From CAIUGU01 sp963819685 (GTDB taxonomy: Bacteria; Pseudomonadota; Gammaproteobacteria; Steroidobacterales; Steroidobacteraceae), in the NCBI GenBank assembly GCA_963819685.1, contig CAWFXI010000004.1:1-64000 (forward strand): a stretch of DNA of 64,000 nucleotides, written 5' to 3'. Of the stretch, positions 45,095 to 54,464 are shown in pieces; position 1 is the stretch's first letter, and each line of letters begins with the position of its first letter. The notes below the pieces were generated by a model that worked only from the letters and a program-made list of their open reading frames with translations, did not search any database and was not told the DNA's origin. Position numbers and translations under genes: made by a program.

Positions 45095-45540
45095 GGAACG
45101 GCTCCCGGAACACCCTCCGGTCCTTCGTTGACGGTGGCGATGTTGATGGTCCTGAAACCGAGTCTCCCGACGACGTCCATCGCCGTAACCACGGCCTGAT
45201 GCGTCGTTTGACCGTCGGCGCGAATCGTGATGGGAATGTCGCGGGCCTGCAGCGCGACCTGGGTGACCGCCGCCGAGAGTGTCTGTGAGCTGCTGTTGAT
45301 CAGGCTGCGACCGTTGACGCTGTAACTGCCCTCGCGCGTGATGGTGATTTCGATCGCGTCGCGAACGGTCTGGCCCTCCCGTTCGATGCTGGCCTCAGGC
45401 AGCTGCACCTTCAGGCGCGCCTCATCCACAAACGTTGTCGATGCCATGAAGAAAATGAGCAGGCACAACAGCACATCGATGAACGAGACCACGGTGATTT
45501 CCGGGTCGTCGCCGCGATCGGGATTCTTGCGCAGGTTCAC
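45091..45540 (-). CDS. exbD: ExbD/TolR-family energy-transduction protein
   Basis: 149 residues. A cytoplasmic N-terminus and one membrane helix (ITVVSFIDVLLCLLIFFMAS) contain the conserved Asp of ExbD/TolR (SFIDVLL), followed by a periplasmic domain (LKVQLPEAS, VTQVALQARDIPITIRADGQTTHQAV). It forms the proton channel with ExbB to energise TonB or Tol. It starts 6 nt after exbB and overlaps msbA by 4 nt. Confidence 0.92.
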   Translation of the reverse strand: MNLRKNPDRGDDPEITVVSFIDVLLCLLIFFMASTTFVDEARLKVQLPEASIEREGQTVRDAIEITITREGSYSVNGRSLINSSSQTLSAAVTQVALQARDIPITIRADGQTTHQAVVTAMDVVGRLGFRTINIATVNEGPEGVPGAVP

Positions 45541-45546
45541 GACCCG

Positions 45547-46179
45547 CTATTCCTGGACAGTCGCATTTGCCATGGCAGCATCGTCCTCCAGCGCATGCAA
45601 CAGCTTTACCGCTTCCACTTCCATGTCCACGACCAGCTCATCCACCCGTCGTCGCAGATACCGGTAGCCGATGACCGCCGGAATGGCAACTGTCAGTCCT
45701 GCTGCGGTGGCAATCAGTGCCTCGCCTATGCCGGCTGCGAGGGGCGCAGGATTACCCACTCCCACGCTGCTGATGGCATTGAAGGTGCGAATCATCCCGA
45801 ACACGGTGCCGAGCAGACCAAGGAGAGGCGAGATCGCAGCGATGGTCGCCAGGGCGTTCAGGTAACGCTCGAGTTCATGGATGACGTGGCGGCCGGTGTC
45901 CTCGATGGCTTCCTTCACGATCGAACGGTCGCGATGGCGATTGGCAAGGCCGGCCGCCAGGATCTTGCCTAGCGGGGAATTCTGCCTCAATGCAACGATG
46001 TGCTTTTCCTGGAGCTGGCGGGATTCCACCCAACGCCACACCTTTTCGGCCAGTTCAGGCGGCACTACCCGGGCTTTCTGCAGGGTCCACAGACGCTCGA
46101 GAATGATCGCCGCGGCAATGATCGAGCAAAGGATGATCGGCACCATCATGATGCCGCCGGACTTGACGATTTCGAACAT
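45547..46179 (-). CDS. exbB: MotA/TolQ/ExbB proton channel family protein
   Basis: 210 residues. The N-terminal helix is GGIMMVPIILCSIIAAAIILERL. The conserved core is YLNALATIAAISPLLGLLGTVFGMIRTFNAI followed by GIGEALIATAAGLTVAIPAVIGYRYLRRRVDELV, the two pore helices. The partner gene exbD follows directly. It energises outer-membrane uptake, which in this window would include the TonB receptor at 49879. Confidence 0.93.
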   Translation of the reverse strand: MFEIVKSGGIMMVPIILCSIIAAAIILERLWTLQKARVVPPELAEKVWRWVESRQLQEKHIVALRQNSPLGKILAAGLANRHRDRSIVKEAIEDTGRHVIHELERYLNALATIAAISPLLGLLGTVFGMIRTFNAISSVGVGNPAPLAAGIGEALIATAAGLTVAIPAVIGYRYLRRRVDELVVDMEVEAVKLLHALEDDAAMANATVQE

Positions 46180-46263
46180 GGGCTCGGTTTTTTTTGCCTG
46201 GGCTTGGGATCTTTAAGGGGCGCTCATGACCGGTGCGCATAGTAGCAGGAAGCGCGCCACGTC

Positions 46264-48604
46264 TTATGCCCCTCCTGCCGCCAATTCCTTGTCCTCTGCC
46301 GCATCCACATGCCAGTAGCGCCGGTATACATGACGCCAGGCAGCGGGAGGCGAGATTGCAGACGTGCCTACCAGCACTTCAATGGCTCCGGATGCGGCCG
46401 TTTCGAGTGGCTGGGCACCTGATTCCCGCCACCGCGCCACGACATCGGGTCGCGGAAATCCCCAGCGATTGCGATAGCCGACTGCAAACAGCACATACCG
46501 TGCCTGCACGGCATCGATCAGCGCCGCCGTAGACGACGTCCGGCTCCCATGGTGGGCGGCAACGACAACGTCGGTCCGGTCCGATCAGCCCCGCCTCGAT
46601 GAGTTCCCTTTCGGCATCACGCTCGATATCTCCGAGCAACAGGGCACTACCGCCGTCGCCCACGATCTGCAGAACACAGGACGCGTTGTTATCGCTTTGC
46701 GGCCCGCCTTCAGCTCCCGGATGCAAGATGGCGAACTCCACTCCATCCCACTGCCAACGTTGTCCCCGTACGCAGGGACCTGATCTGTTGCCGGCAAGAT
46801 GCACTGAGGGACTTCCGAGCACCGCATCGACCCTCATGCCGTCAAGCACCGACTGCATGCCCCCCACATGGTCGAGGTCGCCGTGGCTCACGATCGCTGT
46901 ATCAATGCGGCCAATGGCGCGACTGTGCAGCCAGGGCAGTACCACCATCTCGCCCGTATCACGCCCGCTCTGAAATGCGGGGCCCGCGTCATACAGCAGC
47001 ACGTGCGAACGCGTCTGCACGACAACTGCCAGCCCCTGTCCCACATCCAGCAGGGTCAGGCGAAACTCACCGTTCCCGACTGGCACAGGACGCCACACCA
47101 GCGCTGGGAGACACAACATGATGCCCGCGATCCGCGTAGGCAGAATGCCAGGGGCAATCACGACCGCAGCGCCCAGACACAACAGGACCCCGGCCCAGAG
47201 GGGCGCTGCGGGCACGTGCCAGACTGACAGATCGAGCGACGCACCATAAGCCATCAAAGGCCAGAACGCTTCCAGCATCCATGTCACTGGCCACAGCAGC
47301 CACTCACCCAATGGAGCGTAGATCAGCAGCGCCGTTGACCCCAGCAATACGGCCGGCACCACCAGCAGCGTGAAGAACGGGATCGCCAGCAGGTTGATCA
47401 GGGGCGACACGAGCGACACCGTACCGAACACCAGTACGAGCACCGGCAGTAACCCGATCGTGACGGCCCACTGCACGGTCAGGAATTGCCTGATTCGTCC
47501 CTTGAGATCGCGCTGGTCTGTTGCCCCTATCCGCCCGGTGAGCAACCACAGTATTGCGCCGACCGCACCGAATGACAGCCAGGCACCCGCCGACAACGGC
47601 GCGAAAGGATCGATCAGCAGCACTGCAATCAGCGACAGCGCCAGACCCTGTGTCACTCGCAGCTCACGACGTGACAAGCGCGCGCCACAATAGATACACA
47701 GCATCACCAGCGTCCGCTGTGCGGGCACCCCGAAACCCGCAAGCGCCGAGTAGAGCAATGCACCGGCGATGCATCCCGCCGCCCGACCGTCAACGGCACT
47801 GAAGCGGCGGCGTTGCATGCCCGGCAACCGGACGGCCAGCCCCCCCAGCGATGCACTCAATGCCGCGACCATCGCAATATGCAGGCCGGAGATTGCCATC
47901 AAATGGCTGGTACCGGTCGCGGCAAACACCCGCCATTGCTCGGTGGACATCCGCTGTCGCTCACCCACAGCCAGACCCTGTATCAGCCCGAGCATGGAAC
48001 TGTCCGGCAACGCGTCGGCCAGACGGGTGGCAATCAGACTCCTGAGCCTCAGAACGGCGTAGCGGATCGATGGCTCGGCCAGCCGCCGGTTGTCGCCATC
48101 GGCACGCACGTAGCCGGTAGCACCGATACCCTCGCGAAATAGTTGAGCTTCATGGTCATACCCACCGGGATTCGAGTACCCGTGGCGGCGGCGCAGCCGT
48201 ACCGTCAACTGCCAACGTTCCCCAGGTGCCGGCTCGACCGTCGCGTCATACCAGGTCAGTTCTACACGCCGCACCCGCGCAGCATCAGGAGTGGCAGGTA
48301 CAGCTTCGATGTCGAACAGGAAGCGAGGTCCGGCGCGAGTGGCCTCTGGCAATGAGGCGACGTAGCCCGCGAAGACAAGATCCCGCCCCTCGAGGGCGGC
48401 TGGAAGGTCGTGTGTGAGGGCCAGCGCGGCAAAGCCCCAGGCCCATGCGATACCCAGCAACCCGAATACGAGCACTCGCCAGCGAAAGGCAACACTGACG
48501 CCAATCAGGCAGCCGAGAACGATGCCCCAGTGCGGCGCCGGCAGTGAGGGCAGCAGCTGCACGAGGCAATCGCCTGCAAGAAAGCCGAATGCACTGGCAA
48601 ACAT
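46264..48604 (-). CDS. comEC: DNA internalization-related competence protein ComEC/Rec2, one frameshift
   Basis: About 780 residues. An N-terminal DUF4131-like region is followed by the multi-helix competence domain (GTSHLMAISGLHIAMVAALS, GALLYSALAGFGVPAQRTLVML) and then a metallo-beta-lactamase-like domain (LTLLDVGQGLAVVVQT, LLYDAGP, SHGDLDHVGGMQSVL). A one-base loss near 46572 separates the final part (DVVVAAHHGSRTSSTAAL ... YVLFAVGYRNRWGFPRPDVV). ComEC is the inner-membrane channel for single-stranded DNA uptake. The start is uncertain; ATG 48604 is used, while 48664 would overlap the divergent DUF2062 gene. Confidence 0.87.
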
Positions 48605-48663
48605 CCCCGCGGTCTTCACGAATACTGGATAATCCTGAGGAACCTCTGAATCGCCAACACACA

Positions 48664-49176
48664 ATGCCCCGCCGCCTATTCAAGCGCTTGAGCCGCCGCC
48701 GTCATGCGTGGCGCGACAACTGGATCCTGAAACCCTTCCGCAAGCTGCTTGAGGATCCTGGTTACTGGAGCCTCAATCGCAAGAGCGTGACCCGCGCATT
48801 CGCAATCGGCCTGTTCATCTCGTGTTCACCGCTGCCGCTGCATGTCGGCATTGCGGCAATCGCCGCTCTGGTATTGCGCATCAATCTGCCGGTCACGATG
48901 GCAACCGTGTTCGTCAACAACCCTGTCACGATGGTGCCGCTGTATTTCTTTGAATACTGGCTGGGCTGCAAACTGCTGGGACTGACCTTGCAGCCTTTCC
49001 AGTTCCAGGCATCGCGAGACTGGTTCATCAATCACCTGCTGCCGGTGTGGAAGCCATTCCTGCTCGGCAGCTTTGTGACCGGTTTGATCGTCGCGCTCAC
49101 CGGGTACATCGTGCTCGGACTGTTGTGGCACATCAGCCTTGTGTTCCAGTATCACAAACGCAAGAACCCGAACTGA
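48664..49176 (+). CDS. DUF2062 domain membrane protein
   Basis: 170 residues with a basic N-terminus (PRRLFKRLSRRRHAWRDNW) and DUF2062 pattern: NRKSVTRAFAIGLFISCSPLPLHVGIAAIAALVLRINLPVTMATVFVNNPVTMVPLYFFEYWLG, then two more hydrophobic segments. It is an inner-membrane protein of unknown function, often beside comEC, exbBD or glycosyltransferase genes. The ATG at 48664 begins 60 bp from the divergent comEC start. Confidence 0.88.
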   Translation: MPRRLFKRLSRRRHAWRDNWILKPFRKLLEDPGYWSLNRKSVTRAFAIGLFISCSPLPLHVGIAAIAALVLRINLPVTMATVFVNNPVTMVPLYFFEYWLGCKLLGLTLQPFQFQASRDWFINHLLPVWKPFLLGSFVTGLIVALTGYIVLGLLWHISLVFQYHKRKNPN

Positions 49177-49205
49177 AGCTGCATTACCTCCGCAAGTGAC
49201 CAGAA

Positions 49206-49637
49206 ATGAGCGACTGCACGCTTGTCATCGCAAAGTGGGACGAGGTGCGCGAACATGCCCGCGCGATCCGCCGGGCTGTATTCATTGAGGAACAGGGCGT
49301 TCCCGTGGAACTGGAGTGGGATGAATTCGACGCGGTGAGCTGGCACGCACTTGCCCATGACGTCCACGGCGTACCCGTAGCAACGGGACGCCTGCTGCCC
49401 GATGGCCACATCGGCCGGATGGCTGTACTCAGGAAGTCACGGGGCCATGGAATAGGCGGTACGCTTCTCGAAGGTCTGATGGCCAAGGCGGCGGCGCTTG
49501 GCTACACGGAACTGATCCTGAATGCACAGACCTCAGCCATGCCCTTCTATACGCGATACGGCTTCATAGCCGAAGGCGATGAATTCATGGAAGCCGGCAT
49601 TCCGCATAGAGTGATGAGGAAGTACGCGGCGGCTTAG
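49206..49637 (+). CDS. GNAT-family N-acetyltransferase
   Basis: 143 residues of the ElaA/YjcF-like GNAT type: RAIRRAVFIEEQGVPVELEWDEFD, HALAHDVHGVPVATGRLLPDGHIGRMAVLRKSRGHGIGGTLLEGLMAKA (acetyl-CoA site, RGHGIG) and LNAQTSAMPFYTRYGF. It transfers acetyl from acetyl-CoA to an unknown amine. It lies 29 nt after the DUF2062 gene and probably shares its transcript. Nothing links it to sugar metabolism. Confidence 0.9.
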   Translation: MSDCTLVIAKWDEVREHARAIRRAVFIEEQGVPVELEWDEFDAVSWHALAHDVHGVPVATGRLLPDGHIGRMAVLRKSRGHGIGGTLLEGLMAKAAALGYTELILNAQTSAMPFYTRYGFIAEGDEFMEAGIPHRVMRKYAAA

Positions 49638-49770
49638 GGACGAACTGAGCGCTTCCAGGGTATTCCCGGGCCAATCGAGCAGCTGTTGCGCATGCGCCAC
49701 GCCCCTACGGAGTAGACCGTCAGGAGTGCGGACGCGACGCATGATTATCATAGAAACGGTGCAGGATTTG

Positions 49771-49801
49771 CCTACCAGTAATCGTTTACAGCACTGGTAG
49801 G
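49771..49801. promoter_or_regulatory. Motif B operator inside a 9-bp inverted repeat
   Basis: AGTAATCGTTTACA (49777-49790) is motif B on the opposite strand. It is enclosed by CCTACCAGT (49771-49779) and its exact inverted repeat ACTGGTAGG (49793-49801). It lies 88 bp before the TonB receptor ATG. A partial motif A (TGACAACG) follows at 49813. This links the receptor to the sugar-oxidation regulon. Confidence 0.6.
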
Positions 49802-49878
49802 CTAGCAACAGCTGACAACGGGCACAGAGTCCCTGTTGCGCCTTGGCACTCGAAAATCAAGTATAGGGGGAATTCAGG

Positions 49879-52236
49879 ATGCACGTTCACACACGTCGTT
49901 TCGCGTTCACGCTGGTCGGCACTGCTGTTGCTGCCGTTTTGCAGGCCGCCAGTGCCTCGGCGGCGGAAGCCCCGGCCGGAACGGTCGTTCTGGAGGAAAT
50001 CGTCGTCACGGCGCAGAACCGTGTCGAGAATGTACAGAAGGTGCCGATTGTCATTGATGTCGTCGGCGCCGAAGAGATCGCCGAAGCGGGCTTCACCAGC
50101 ATGAACGACATGGGCAAGATCGCGCCGGCGGTGCAGATCACCAACGACAACAGCGCCGTCCGCGTGACGGTGCGTGGCGTGGGCACCAACTCCAACGACG
50201 AGGCGCAGGACACTTCGGTCGTCGTCAATGTCGACGGTGAATACATCAACCGTCCGCAGGTTCTCAGCGTGTCGCTGTTCGATCTGGAGCGGGTCGAGGT
50301 GCTGCGCGGTCCGCAGGGCACCCTTTACGGGCGCAATTCGACTGGCGGCGCGATCAACTTCATCACCCGCAAGCCGGGCGATGAGTTTGCGATCAACGCG
50401 AACGCGAGCGGCGGCAACTATAACGCGGTCAGTCTGGATGCTGGCGTCGACATTCCGTTCGGCGAAATTGGCGCCCTGCGCCTCTCCGGCCTCTATTCCG
50501 ACCATGATGGCTACTACGAACATCCGGCACGCACGACCGGGCCTGTCTCGGTGCCGGCCTCAGAATCCGGCAGCGAAGAGACCACTGCTGGCCGCGCATC
50601 GTTACGTCTCGAACCCGGCGATGCATTGTCCATCAATCTCGCGCTTGAATACGCCGAGCGGGATTGGGTCAATCCGGCCGTCGGATCTGTGGACCTGAAT
50701 TCGCCCGGCAACGGACCCACCGGTACGACCTGCAACAGGGAAGGCTTTGTCGAGGTGGCGCCCAACTATGCAAACACCTATTGCATTCCGCAGGCTACCA
50801 ATTTCCAGGACACCCTCGATCCCACCAAACCTTTTGCGCAACCCGTGTATGGAGTGGGTGGCTACACCCAGGATTCAACCGCCGTCCGCGCTCGAGCGTC
50901 GTATGAGTTCAGCCCCGCCCTGACGCTGACCTATGTCGGCGGCTACCGCACCACCGGCCAAACCGGCAGACAGGGTCTGCCGGTGATCTATCAGACCATT
51001 ACGTTCCAGGGAGATACGGACACGAACAGCCATGAGCTGCGGTTGAGTGGCGATATCGGCCGGGTCAGGTACCAGGTCGGCGGTTTCTATTTCAACGAAA
51101 AACTGGACAGCATCAACGGCTTCGCAATCCCTGTTCCCGCTCTCACGAACCCCAGTTTCCTGAGCTACTTCGGCCGCTTCGTCGACAGCGACAGCACGTC
51201 GGCGTTCGGACAAGTCGATGTTCCGCTGGGCGACAAGTTCACGGTGCAAGCTGGAGTTCGCTACACAAGCAATAAACGATCGGCGGTTTACCGGAACTCG
51301 CCGCCGCTGTTCGGCCAGGGATTGGGGCAGAAGGATTTCGATGCCATCGGCGCCTCCAAGCAGAATCTGGGGAGCGATGAGAGCAAGACGACCGGGCTGC
51401 TTGGCCTGAATTACAACCCGGACGACCGCACGCTGATCTACGGCAAGGTATCGACAGGCTTCAAGGGCGGCGGCTTTGACTCAGTGGGAAGCTACAAGCC
51501 GGAGTCCAACACTGCCTACGAGGCGGGACTCAAGAAGAATTTCGGCGCCAATGGTCAGCATTATTTCAACGTCGGCGCGTTCTACTACGACTACAAGGAC
51601 CTGCAGTCCTCCGTGCTGCTGGACGTTTCAGTCGGCGGTCAGACGTTCAACGCCGGCAAGGCCACGATCCAGGGCTTTGAAGCCGAGTTTGGCTTCAACC
51701 CGACCAACAACGATACCCTGACCGCCAGCTTCAACTATGTGAAGGCCGAGTACGACGAGTTCCTCGGCCAGTACGCCGTGTACTGCCTCCCTGCAGCGTG
51801 CCCGGCGGCCGGCGGCCCGGCCAACGGCATCGGCGATCTGGATCCGCTCGCTCCCGGCATCCAGCAGCCGAATTTCGCCGGCAACACGTTGCCCTATTCG
51901 CCCGATACCGTGGTCGCGGTTTCCTACGACCATACCTTCAATCTGGGCGGTGCGGGATCACTGACGGCGGGTATTTTCTCGCGCTACAAGAGCAGCTTCT
52001 TCACTGACTTCTTCAACTACAACGACTCGGAGCAGGAGTCCCTCATCCAGACCGACCTGAGCCTGACCTGGGCTTCCCAAAGCGGGAACCTGAGCGTCCA
52101 GGCCTTCGCGCGCAATCTCGAGGACAATCGCCCACTGACATCCGCTGGTTTCACCTCAGCGGGTCCGGATGATATCTACAACTTCCAGTATGGGCAGCCG
52201 CTCACCTATGGTCTGCGTCTGGGCGTGAAGTACTGA
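49879..52236 (+). CDS. TonB-dependent outer-membrane receptor
   Basis: 785 residues, intact. A signal peptide (TLVGTAVAAVLQAASASA) precedes a TonB-box-like EEIVVTAQ (residues 39-46). The plug domain has IAPAVQI...VRGVGTNSNDEAQDTSVVVNVDGEYI and LERVEVLRGPQGTLYGRNSTGGAINF; a 22-stranded barrel follows, ending LRLGVKY. It imports a large solute at the cost of proton-motive force through ExbB/ExbD/TonB. It is a close paralogue of the truncated receptor at 1-1005 (STGFKGGGFDSVG, IGDLDPL.PGIQQPNF, GPDDIYNFQYG). Motif B upstream suggests a glycoside substrate and regulation by a LacI repressor. A strong terminator follows. Confidence 0.93.
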   Translation: MHVHTRRFAFTLVGTAVAAVLQAASASAAEAPAGTVVLEEIVVTAQNRVENVQKVPIVIDVVGAEEIAEAGFTSMNDMGKIAPAVQITNDNSAVRVTVRGVGTNSNDEAQDTSVVVNVDGEYINRPQVLSVSLFDLERVEVLRGPQGTLYGRNSTGGAINFITRKPGDEFAINANASGGNYNAVSLDAGVDIPFGEIGALRLSGLYSDHDGYYEHPARTTGPVSVPASESGSEETTAGRASLRLEPGDALSINLALEYAERDWVNPAVGSVDLNSPGNGPTGTTCNREGFVEVAPNYANTYCIPQATNFQDTLDPTKPFAQPVYGVGGYTQDSTAVRARASYEFSPALTLTYVGGYRTTGQTGRQGLPVIYQTITFQGDTDTNSHELRLSGDIGRVRYQVGGFYFNEKLDSINGFAIPVPALTNPSFLSYFGRFVDSDSTSAFGQVDVPLGDKFTVQAGVRYTSNKRSAVYRNSPPLFGQGLGQKDFDAIGASKQNLGSDESKTTGLLGLNYNPDDRTLIYGKVSTGFKGGGFDSVGSYKPESNTAYEAGLKKNFGANGQHYFNVGAFYYDYKDLQSSVLLDVSVGGQTFNAGKATIQGFEAEFGFNPTNNDTLTASFNYVKAEYDEFLGQYAVYCLPAACPAAGGPANGIGDLDPLAPGIQQPNFAGNTLPYSPDTVVAVSYDHTFNLGGAGSLTAGIFSRYKSSFFTDFFNYNDSEQESLIQTDLSLTWASQSGNLSVQAFARNLEDNRPLTSAGFTSAGPDDIYNFQYGQPLTYGLRLGVKY

Positions 52237-52262
52237 ACAGCGCGAATGTCGCGCGATTCGAC

Positions 52263-52298
52263 AAGGCCCCGGGGCGGAAGTCCCGGGGCCTTTTTTTT
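52263..52298 (+). terminator. Rho-independent terminator after the TonB receptor
   Basis: An 11-bp stem, AAGGCCCCGGG (52263-52273) with CCCGGGGCCTT (52282-52292), is followed by a run of eight T (52291-52298). It lies 27 nt after the receptor stop. Confidence 0.93.
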
Positions 52299-52328
52299 GG
52301 GGCGTGACGACGTGACGACATCACGACA

Positions 52329-53050
52329 TCACGAGCCTTTCCCCTCCTCCAACCGGATAAGACCTTCTGCATGCGTGCAGCCAGTTCGGGCGCATGAGTG
52401 ACGATCACGAGTGCCGTGCCAAATTCACGATTGAGTTCAAGCATCAGCTCAAACACCTGGCCTGCATTCGCGCCGTCGAGATTGCCCGTCGGTTCATCGG
52501 CCAGTACGACCTGAGGCTTCGTCACCAATGCGCGCGCGACAGCGGCACGCTGGCGTTCGCCCCCTGACAACTGCCCGGGACGATGATCGAAACGCGCGCC
52601 GAGCCCTACCCGCTCGAGCAGCCGGCGCGCTTCGGCGGTGGCCTCCCGTACCGGGACACGACGGATGAGCAATGGCATCGCGACATTCTCGACTGCGCTG
52701 AATTCGGGCAACAGATGATGGAACTGATAGACGAACCCGAGCGCGTGATTGCGCAAGGTACCTCGTGCTGCATCGGACAATGCACTGACTTTCTGCCCCG
52801 CGATCAACACTTCGCCGGACGTCGGCAGATCAAGACCACCGAGCAGTTGCAGCAGCGTGGTCTTGCCGGATCCCGATGCGCCCACAATTGCCACGCGTTC
52901 ACCGGCAGCGACTGCAAAATCGACGCCTTGCAGCACATCGACCCGGGTCTCGCCCTGCAGGAATGACTTCGTAAGGCCGGTGCATGAGAGGACCGTGGCC
53001 GAGGCAGGGGCTGTTGCAGCAGTATTCAATGCAGAACTCCGGTCAATCAT
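52329..53050 (-). CDS. lolD: Lipoprotein-releasing system ATP-binding protein, probable frameshift near C-terminus
   Basis: ABC ATPase of the LolCDE complex that releases lipoproteins from the inner membrane to LolA. Motifs are Walker A GASGSGKTTLLQLLGG, Q-loop FVYQFHHLLPEF, signature LSGGERQRAAVARAL, Walker B VVLADEPTGNLD and H-loop VIVTHAPELAARM. As written the frame runs past the expected end, through the receptor terminator, to 52202. One base restored near 52357 gives RLEEGKGS and a stop at 52329-52331, the usual LolD ending. ATG 53050 overlaps the preceding lol gene's stop. It is co-transcribed with both LolC/E genes. Confidence 0.88.
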
Positions 53051-54290
53051 GGCGCAGGGCTTCGGCCGGCTGGATGCGGGCAGCGCGCCAGGCAGGATAC
53101 AGTGTCGACAGGCAGCACAGGCCAAAGGCCGTAGCACTGATCTTGATGAGATCGGCGAGCTCGACGCGAGCCGGCAGATCGCTCATGAAATAGAGCTTCG
53201 CATCGAGGAATTGAGTGCTCAGGAGCCGCTCGAGGCCATGCACGAGCATTTCGAGATTGGTGGCGATCAGCACGCCCAGGGCCACACCGGCCAGCGTGCC
53301 GATGAAACCAATCGCAATGCCCTGCGTCAGAAATACCTTCAGGATGCTGCGCGGTTCTGAACCCATCGTTCTGAGAATGGCGATGTCCGTGCGCTTGTCC
53401 TTCACGACCATCACCAGCGTCGACACGATATTGAAAGCCGCAACCGCCACGACCAGCAGCAGGATCACGAACATGATGGATTTCGTGATCTGGATCGAGC
53501 GGAAAAAATTGGCGTGCTGCCGCGTCCAGTCGCTGATGAAGTAACCACCGCCCAGCTCCTGCGCAAGCGAGCGAACGACCTGGGGTGCTGCAAACAGGTC
53601 GGTGAGGCTGAGCCTGAGGCCCGACACGCCATCGCCCTTGCGGTAGAGACGCGCGGCGTCGGCCATATGCATGTACGCAAGACTGCGGTCGTATTCGTAC
53701 ATGCCGGCCGAGAAAATGCCGACGACCTCAAAGCGACGCATGCGCGGTACGACACCGGCCGGCGTCACCGATCCCTGCGCGATGACCAGTACGACGCGAT
53801 CCCCCACACTGACGCCCAGGACCTTTGCCAGCTCGCTGCCGAGCACGATGCCGAAGTCGCCGGCCGTCAGGCGCTCGAACGATCCTGCCGTCACGCGTTG
53901 CGCGATTGCCGAAACCTTTGCTTCTTCATCCGGCAACACCCCTCGCACCAGCACGCCGCTCGTATGACCGCCTGCCACCATCATGGCCTGTTCTTCGATA
54001 TACGGAGCCGCCGCCACGACGTCAGTGCTGGCCAATGCCTGGTCCTGAACATCGCGCCAGTCGACCAGTGCGGATCCGAAGGCGCTGATCGTGGCATGTG
54101 AGGTCATGCTGAGAATGCGGCTGCGCAGTTCCGTCTCGAAACCGTTCATCACGGACAGCACGACGATGAGCACCGCCACGCCAATCGCCACGCCGGCCAT
54201 CGAGATCACCGAGATGAACGACACGAAGCGATTGCCGCGCGCCGATCGCAGGTAACGCCGTCCGATGAAGAACTCGTATCGGGAACTCAT
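53043..54290 (-). CDS. LolC/LolE family lipoprotein-release permease (second copy)
   Basis: 415 residues. An N-terminal membrane helix (FVSFISVISMAGVAIGVAVLIVVLSVMNGFETELR), a large periplasmic domain (MacB-PCD type) and a C-terminal FtsX domain with three helices (IMFVILLLVVAVAAFNIVSTLVMVVKDKRTDIAILRTMG, IGFIGTLAGVALGVLIA) are seen. It ends ARIQPAEALRHD. It is one of the two membrane subunits of LolCDE. ATG 54290 (MSSRYEFFIGRRYLR) is the family N-terminus; the open frame upstream lies in the repeat-rich spacer and was discarded. It overlaps lolD by 8 nt. Confidence 0.9.
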   Translation of the reverse strand: MSSRYEFFIGRRYLRSARGNRFVSFISVISMAGVAIGVAVLIVVLSVMNGFETELRSRILSMTSHATISAFGSALVDWRDVQDQALASTDVVAAAPYIEEQAMMVAGGHTSGVLVRGVLPDEEAKVSAIAQRVTAGSFERLTAGDFGIVLGSELAKVLGVSVGDRVVLVIAQGSVTPAGVVPRMRRFEVVGIFSAGMYEYDRSLAYMHMADAARLYRKGDGVSGLRLSLTDLFAAPQVVRSLAQELGGGYFISDWTRQHANFFRSIQITKSIMFVILLLVVAVAAFNIVSTLVMVVKDKRTDIAILRTMGSEPRSILKVFLTQGIAIGFIGTLAGVALGVLIATNLEMLVHGLERLLSTQFLDAKLYFMSDLPARVELADLIKISATAFGLCCLSTLYPAWRAARIQPAEALRHD

Positions 54291-54325
54291 GGCGCGTGCA
54301 ACACGAGGCGATCGTGAAGCGGAAA

Positions 54326-54449
54326 GTGAAGCGTGAAGCGCCGCTTCCAGCTTTGCAGCATGTTTAAGCGAGTACGACTGCGTTGCAGTGTGATAAGACT
54401 GGAGCGGGTCCGGCAAAGACACGGGATATTCAGGCGCTTCACGCTTCAC
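54326..54449. repeat. Inverted repeat of GTGAAGC/GCTTCAC units between lol genes
   Basis: A perfect 17-bp inverted repeat: GTGAAGCGTGAAGCGCC (54326-54342) and GGCGCTTCACGCTTCAC (54433-54449), with about 90 nt between. The right arm continues with further GCTTCACG/CTCACGC units to about 54465, and the left is preceded by CGTGAAGC. It lies between the two LolC/E genes and can form a long hairpin in the operon mRNA. Confidence 0.8.
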
Positions 54450-54464
54450 GCTTCACGCCTCACG

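Noticed and set aside
54291..54449. Extended start of the second LolC/E gene at 54449
   Set aside because: The added residues come from the repeat-rich spacer; ATG 54290 begins with the family sequence MSSRYEFFIGRRYL.
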